Below the pieces are notes generated by a model. That model was given only the letters and a program-made list of their open reading frames with translations, did not search any database and was not told the origin of the DNA. From NCBI GenBank assembly GCA_905221615.1, contig CAJNDT010000003.1, forward strand, positions 993,831-1,057,830: DNA of 64,000 nt, in the 5' to 3' direction. Origin of the DNA: Symbiodinium sp. CCMP2592 (Eukaryota > Sar > Dinophyceae > Suessiales > Symbiodiniaceae). A program made the position numbers and the translations under genes. Positions 61,165 through 64,000 of the stretch are shown in pieces; positions within the stretch are counted from its first letter, which is position 1; every line of letters begins with the position of its first letter.

Positions 61165-62540
61165 CCCTCCTTCGAACCTTTATTATTAAATTCTAATATT
61201 ATTAATATTAATTAATACTAATAATACTAATAATAACTAATTAATATTCATTTAATTATAATTAATATTAATATTAATATCAATAATACGAATACTAATA
61301 TAATACTAATAATACTAATACTAATATAATAATACTACTAATAATAACTACTAATACTAATATTAATGCTAATACTAATTTGTTTAATACTAATACTAAT
61401 TAAATCCTAATACTAATGTTACATAAATTATTATTATACTTAAATTTATTTAAATACTAGTACTTATGATACTGATATTTCAATATAATTTGTAACAACA
61501 GAACTAATAATACTAATACACTAATTAAATTAGTAATTAAATATTACTAATACTAGTATTATTAATGATGTATTAAATACAAATATTTATTAAGTCTCAT
61601 ATTAATAATTTTAGTAATATTTATATTCAAAAAATACAAAGGTGAAATTACAATGAATGTGAAAAACTAATAAACTAAAAAGTATTAGCAATAATGTGCA
61701 TACTTTAACCTTATCACGAATGGCTCATAGTATAATAGATTTGCATTCGAAGCCTGAATGGCTTGTATTCTTAGTCATAGATGAATAATATGGGAACCCT
61801 GTCATGAACAATTAACTTGCAGAATACTTGTTAGTGTGCTGTTCAGAGTTACTAATTGATAATCAATGTCCATACAGGCCATTGTCAATAAAGTATATTG
61901 TTTGTTAGCTATTTCTTATTATTCAATTTGTGATACTATCGCTAGTGGTAACAATTTAAACAATAATTTTTAAATAACTCATCATCAGCACACTATTTCT
62001 CACAGGGGCCTGCCTATCACCGGTACGATCCCAATTCATATTCTAATAGTATCAATAATAAAAAAACTCAGTTTCCTGATTGCTTAATTTGGACGCAGAA
62101 CATGTGTGTCCTGGATATGCATCTATTTTCTTTGAGTGGTTCTGTATAATAATTAAGCAGCTTTATGAACTTGTGTATGATATGATGTCAACACTAATCA
62201 AAACATACTGCCGTATAAGTGATGAATAATTAAATACACACTTTGACTTAGCTAGATTATTCGTGGTTTTGCCTGTTGTAACACTGAATACTGGCTAACA
62301 AGAACAATAGTACTATTTTATAATCAGCAGGTTTCAGCAAGATTGAGTACAATAATATCACGATCATCCCTCTGCTTGTAACCAGAAAGAATAAACAACA
62401 GTTGAGTCGAAAGAACAAACTTGACAATAGTGTAGCCAGAGGCTTAGGCAATTACATTGTTACTAACTGTTAGCAGCATAAAGAATGTAGTTAATAGCAA
62501 CAACAAATATGAACACATATAGATACTCACCATCATCATC
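61165..62540. other. AT-rich island
   Basis: Strong compositional shift. 61175-61640 is TAATAC/AATATT low complexity; 61640-62540 is AT-rich but more complex, with no convincing gene (one 64-codon hydrophobic minus ORF at 62257-62451). No telomere-like motif or TIR element is seen. Confidence 0.75.
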
Positions 62541-62560
62541 GTCATCATAATCATGCGTGC
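62525..62560. repeat. (ATC)n microsatellite
   Basis: CACCATCATCATCGTCATCA at the edge of the AT-rich island. Confidence 0.85.
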
Positions 62561-62843
62561 TGCTGTGTCTTTTTGTTTTGGGAAGGGGGGAAGGTTCAGT
62601 CAGGGCAAGACTTCGGCTTCGCTGCAGTTGGGAGGGTTTGGGGTTTGCGAGTCTTGCAGGGTTTGGCCCGAGTCCATTGTAAGAACCCTATTCCCAAAGA
62701 CCCGAAAGAAAAGAAACCAACCCCACCATGCAGCCCTCCTGAAGCCGCAAGCCCAGCCCAAGCAAGAGAGCATTCACGTCTTGGACAAGATCATGGTGAT
62801 GCTGGGAGCCCGGGCAAAGTACTCAGTGAGGGTTTCCGGGTGA
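62553..62843 (+). CDS. ORF with a plausible last exon
   Basis: A 96-codon frame whose final part ESIHVLDKIMVMLGARAKYS then VRVSG looks coding, ending TGA near 62843. The earlier part is TTTGGGG-like or Gln/Pro-rich. Another frame is open over the same bases. Confidence 0.35.
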   Translation: MRAAVSFCFGKGGRFSQGKTSASLQLGGFGVCESCRVWPESIVRTLFPKTRKKRNQPHHAALLKPQAQPKQESIHVLDKIMVMLGARAKYSVRVSG

Positions 62844-62872
62844 GCGCCTAAGGATTCGGGTTAGGAGTTAAT

Positions 62873-63165
62873 GGGCCGACCGTGAGGTCGTGCCCGGGTC
62901 TAGGAGTAAGATTTACGCTAGCCGGGTCGACCGGGAGGTCGCGCCCGTTTTTGCAAGACGTCCATCGGACGCCGGCCGTGAGGTCGTAAGAACAGCGGCT
63001 GGGAAGCCGAGTCGTAATACGGCAAGAATTAGCAAGACGTCCATTTGGACGCCGGCCGTGAGGTCGTACGAGTAAGAGATAGCAAAGTCACTATATGGAG
63101 AGACGGTAGGGAGTAAGGTGTAAGATCAACAGACGTCCATAGGATGCCGACCGGGCGGTCGCAAG
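62873..63165. repeat. Array of GNRA-type hairpins
   Basis: Repeated stems closed by four-base loops: GACCGTGAGGTC, GACCGGGAGGTC, GGCCGTGAGGTC (twice), CGGCTGGGAAGCCG, GACCGGGCGGTC. Four are preceded by AGACGTCCAT..GGACGCC-type stems and most are followed by GTAAG or GCAAG. Function unknown. Confidence 0.7.
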
Positions 63166-63569
63166 ATTAGAAAGGAGGGTCAATGCAGAGTAAGATTATT
63201 CTTCCAGCAAGCAACTAGTTACGTCGTATTGAACTGATATTATTGGCCATTGGTTGATGGTTGTTGGGTTGAGTAGTCAGTGTTACAGTGTATAATAAGA
63301 CTGTGATGTGTTTCTTGATGTGGGAATTTCAGGGCAAGACCTAACCCTGCCGAGAGCGTAAGAACCGATGACGAACGCCCCCTGATAAATACGGAGCTTC
63401 CGCAAGCTTTGAATGTAAGTCGTAAGTGTAAACCGAACCACCCTCTCCCGCGCAAGATTCCGATTTGCTAGCTGCCCGAAGCCATCAGACTTGAACTCTG
63501 CCTGACCTCAGACCCAACTCCGAGCCCTAAACCGGGACCAATCTCCAAACAGGCAAGAACATTTGTAAA

Positions 63570-63660
63570 AAATGTTAGACATTAGTTAGAGACTTGCCCA
63601 AGGCAATCAATCAATATACAAAATTCAAATCAATTAATAATAATATACAAAATTCATGCT
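63570..63660. repeat. AATCAAT/ATACAAAATTCA repeats
   Basis: ATATACAAAATTCA occurs twice (about 63614 and 63641) in an AT-rich stretch. I see no gene from 63200 to 64000. Confidence 0.6.
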
Positions 63661-64000
63661 AAGTGAATTGCCAGATTGACTACCGAGGCCAGACCTCCGC
63701 ATGCCTCGTCGTGCCAGATTTCTAGCAGGAGGAGACCCGGGTGGTTTGGTTTTCTGCAGTGGGCTTTTGATCAGATCAATAATCGAATCAGCGGTTGTTG
63801 ACCATTTGTCAGATTTGCGTCAAGGTTGAATTGAGTCAGCAAGAACAGTGCGTCCGCAGTTGACCAGGTTGTCTCAGTCAGACTCAGAAGCATAATTAAT
63901 TAATTATATTTTTTACAACGTAGAGTGAGTGAAGACGAGTAGACACTGACACGTAGTAGCTCCGCTTCCATGGCTGACCAGTGGCAAGATCAGCAGTGGA

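Noticed and set aside
62873-63165. Hammerhead or other known self-cleaving ribozyme
   Set aside because: The CUGAUGA and GAAA cores are absent; only simple GNRA-type hairpins are visible.

Overview
The window looks like nuclear DNA of an alveolate, most likely a dinoflagellate. The evidence is: (i) degenerate TTTAGGG/CCCTAAA motifs scattered everywhere rather than in one telomeric array; (ii) no long uninterrupted genes, only short coding-like pieces; (iii) introns starting with GC or GA as well as GT, ending in AG and followed by G, best shown in one J-domain gene that homology lets me assemble; (iv) many short terminal-inverted-repeat (TIR) elements sitting in or at the edge of coding pieces, as in the introner-type introns reported from dinoflagellates such as Amoebophrya and Polarella. 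I saw no rRNA, tRNA, bacterial operon or plastid gene. The species is not determined.

Layout. 0-12 kb: short exon candidates, a frame split by one TAG (2.0-2.5 kb), trinucleotide and CT microsatellites, TIR elements, a duplicated 450-bp microsatellite module (9.9-10.9 kb), and a two-exon unit whose intron is a TIR element carrying another inside it (11.7-12.0 kb). 12-26 kb: many exon candidates and two better small genes whose frames close only when TIR elements are removed (15.66-16.31 and 16.89-17.27 kb). Four more units show the same thing (14.95-15.13, 21.0-21.5, 24.96-25.21, 25.27-25.47 kb). 26.1-27.9 kb: a two-phase minisatellite. 28-36 kb: exon candidates on both strands and the six-exon J-domain gene (32.33-35.71 kb). 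36-61 kb: alternating exon candidates, TIR elements and microsatellites, with a GC-rich block at 38.4-38.8 kb and (ACT)n tracts at 55-56.3 kb. 61.1-64 kb: an AT-rich island, then an array of GNRA-type hairpins, almost free of the telomere-like motif.

How it works together. The consistent theme is exons of 30-200 bp broken by two sorts of interruption: G(T/C/A)-AG introns whose first bases repeat at the start of the next exon, and 70-190 bp TIR elements with 2-8 bp target-site duplications. In several places deleting an element plus one duplication joins two coding-like frames, so these elements either act as introns or mark recent damage; RNA data would decide.

Limits. Apart from the J-domain, almost no exon has a recognisable family. 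In the GC-rich stretches two or three frames, or both strands, can look coding, so strand and frame are often uncertain and the confidences are set accordingly. Stretches not listed hold mainly degenerate telomere-like sequence in which I see nothing further.
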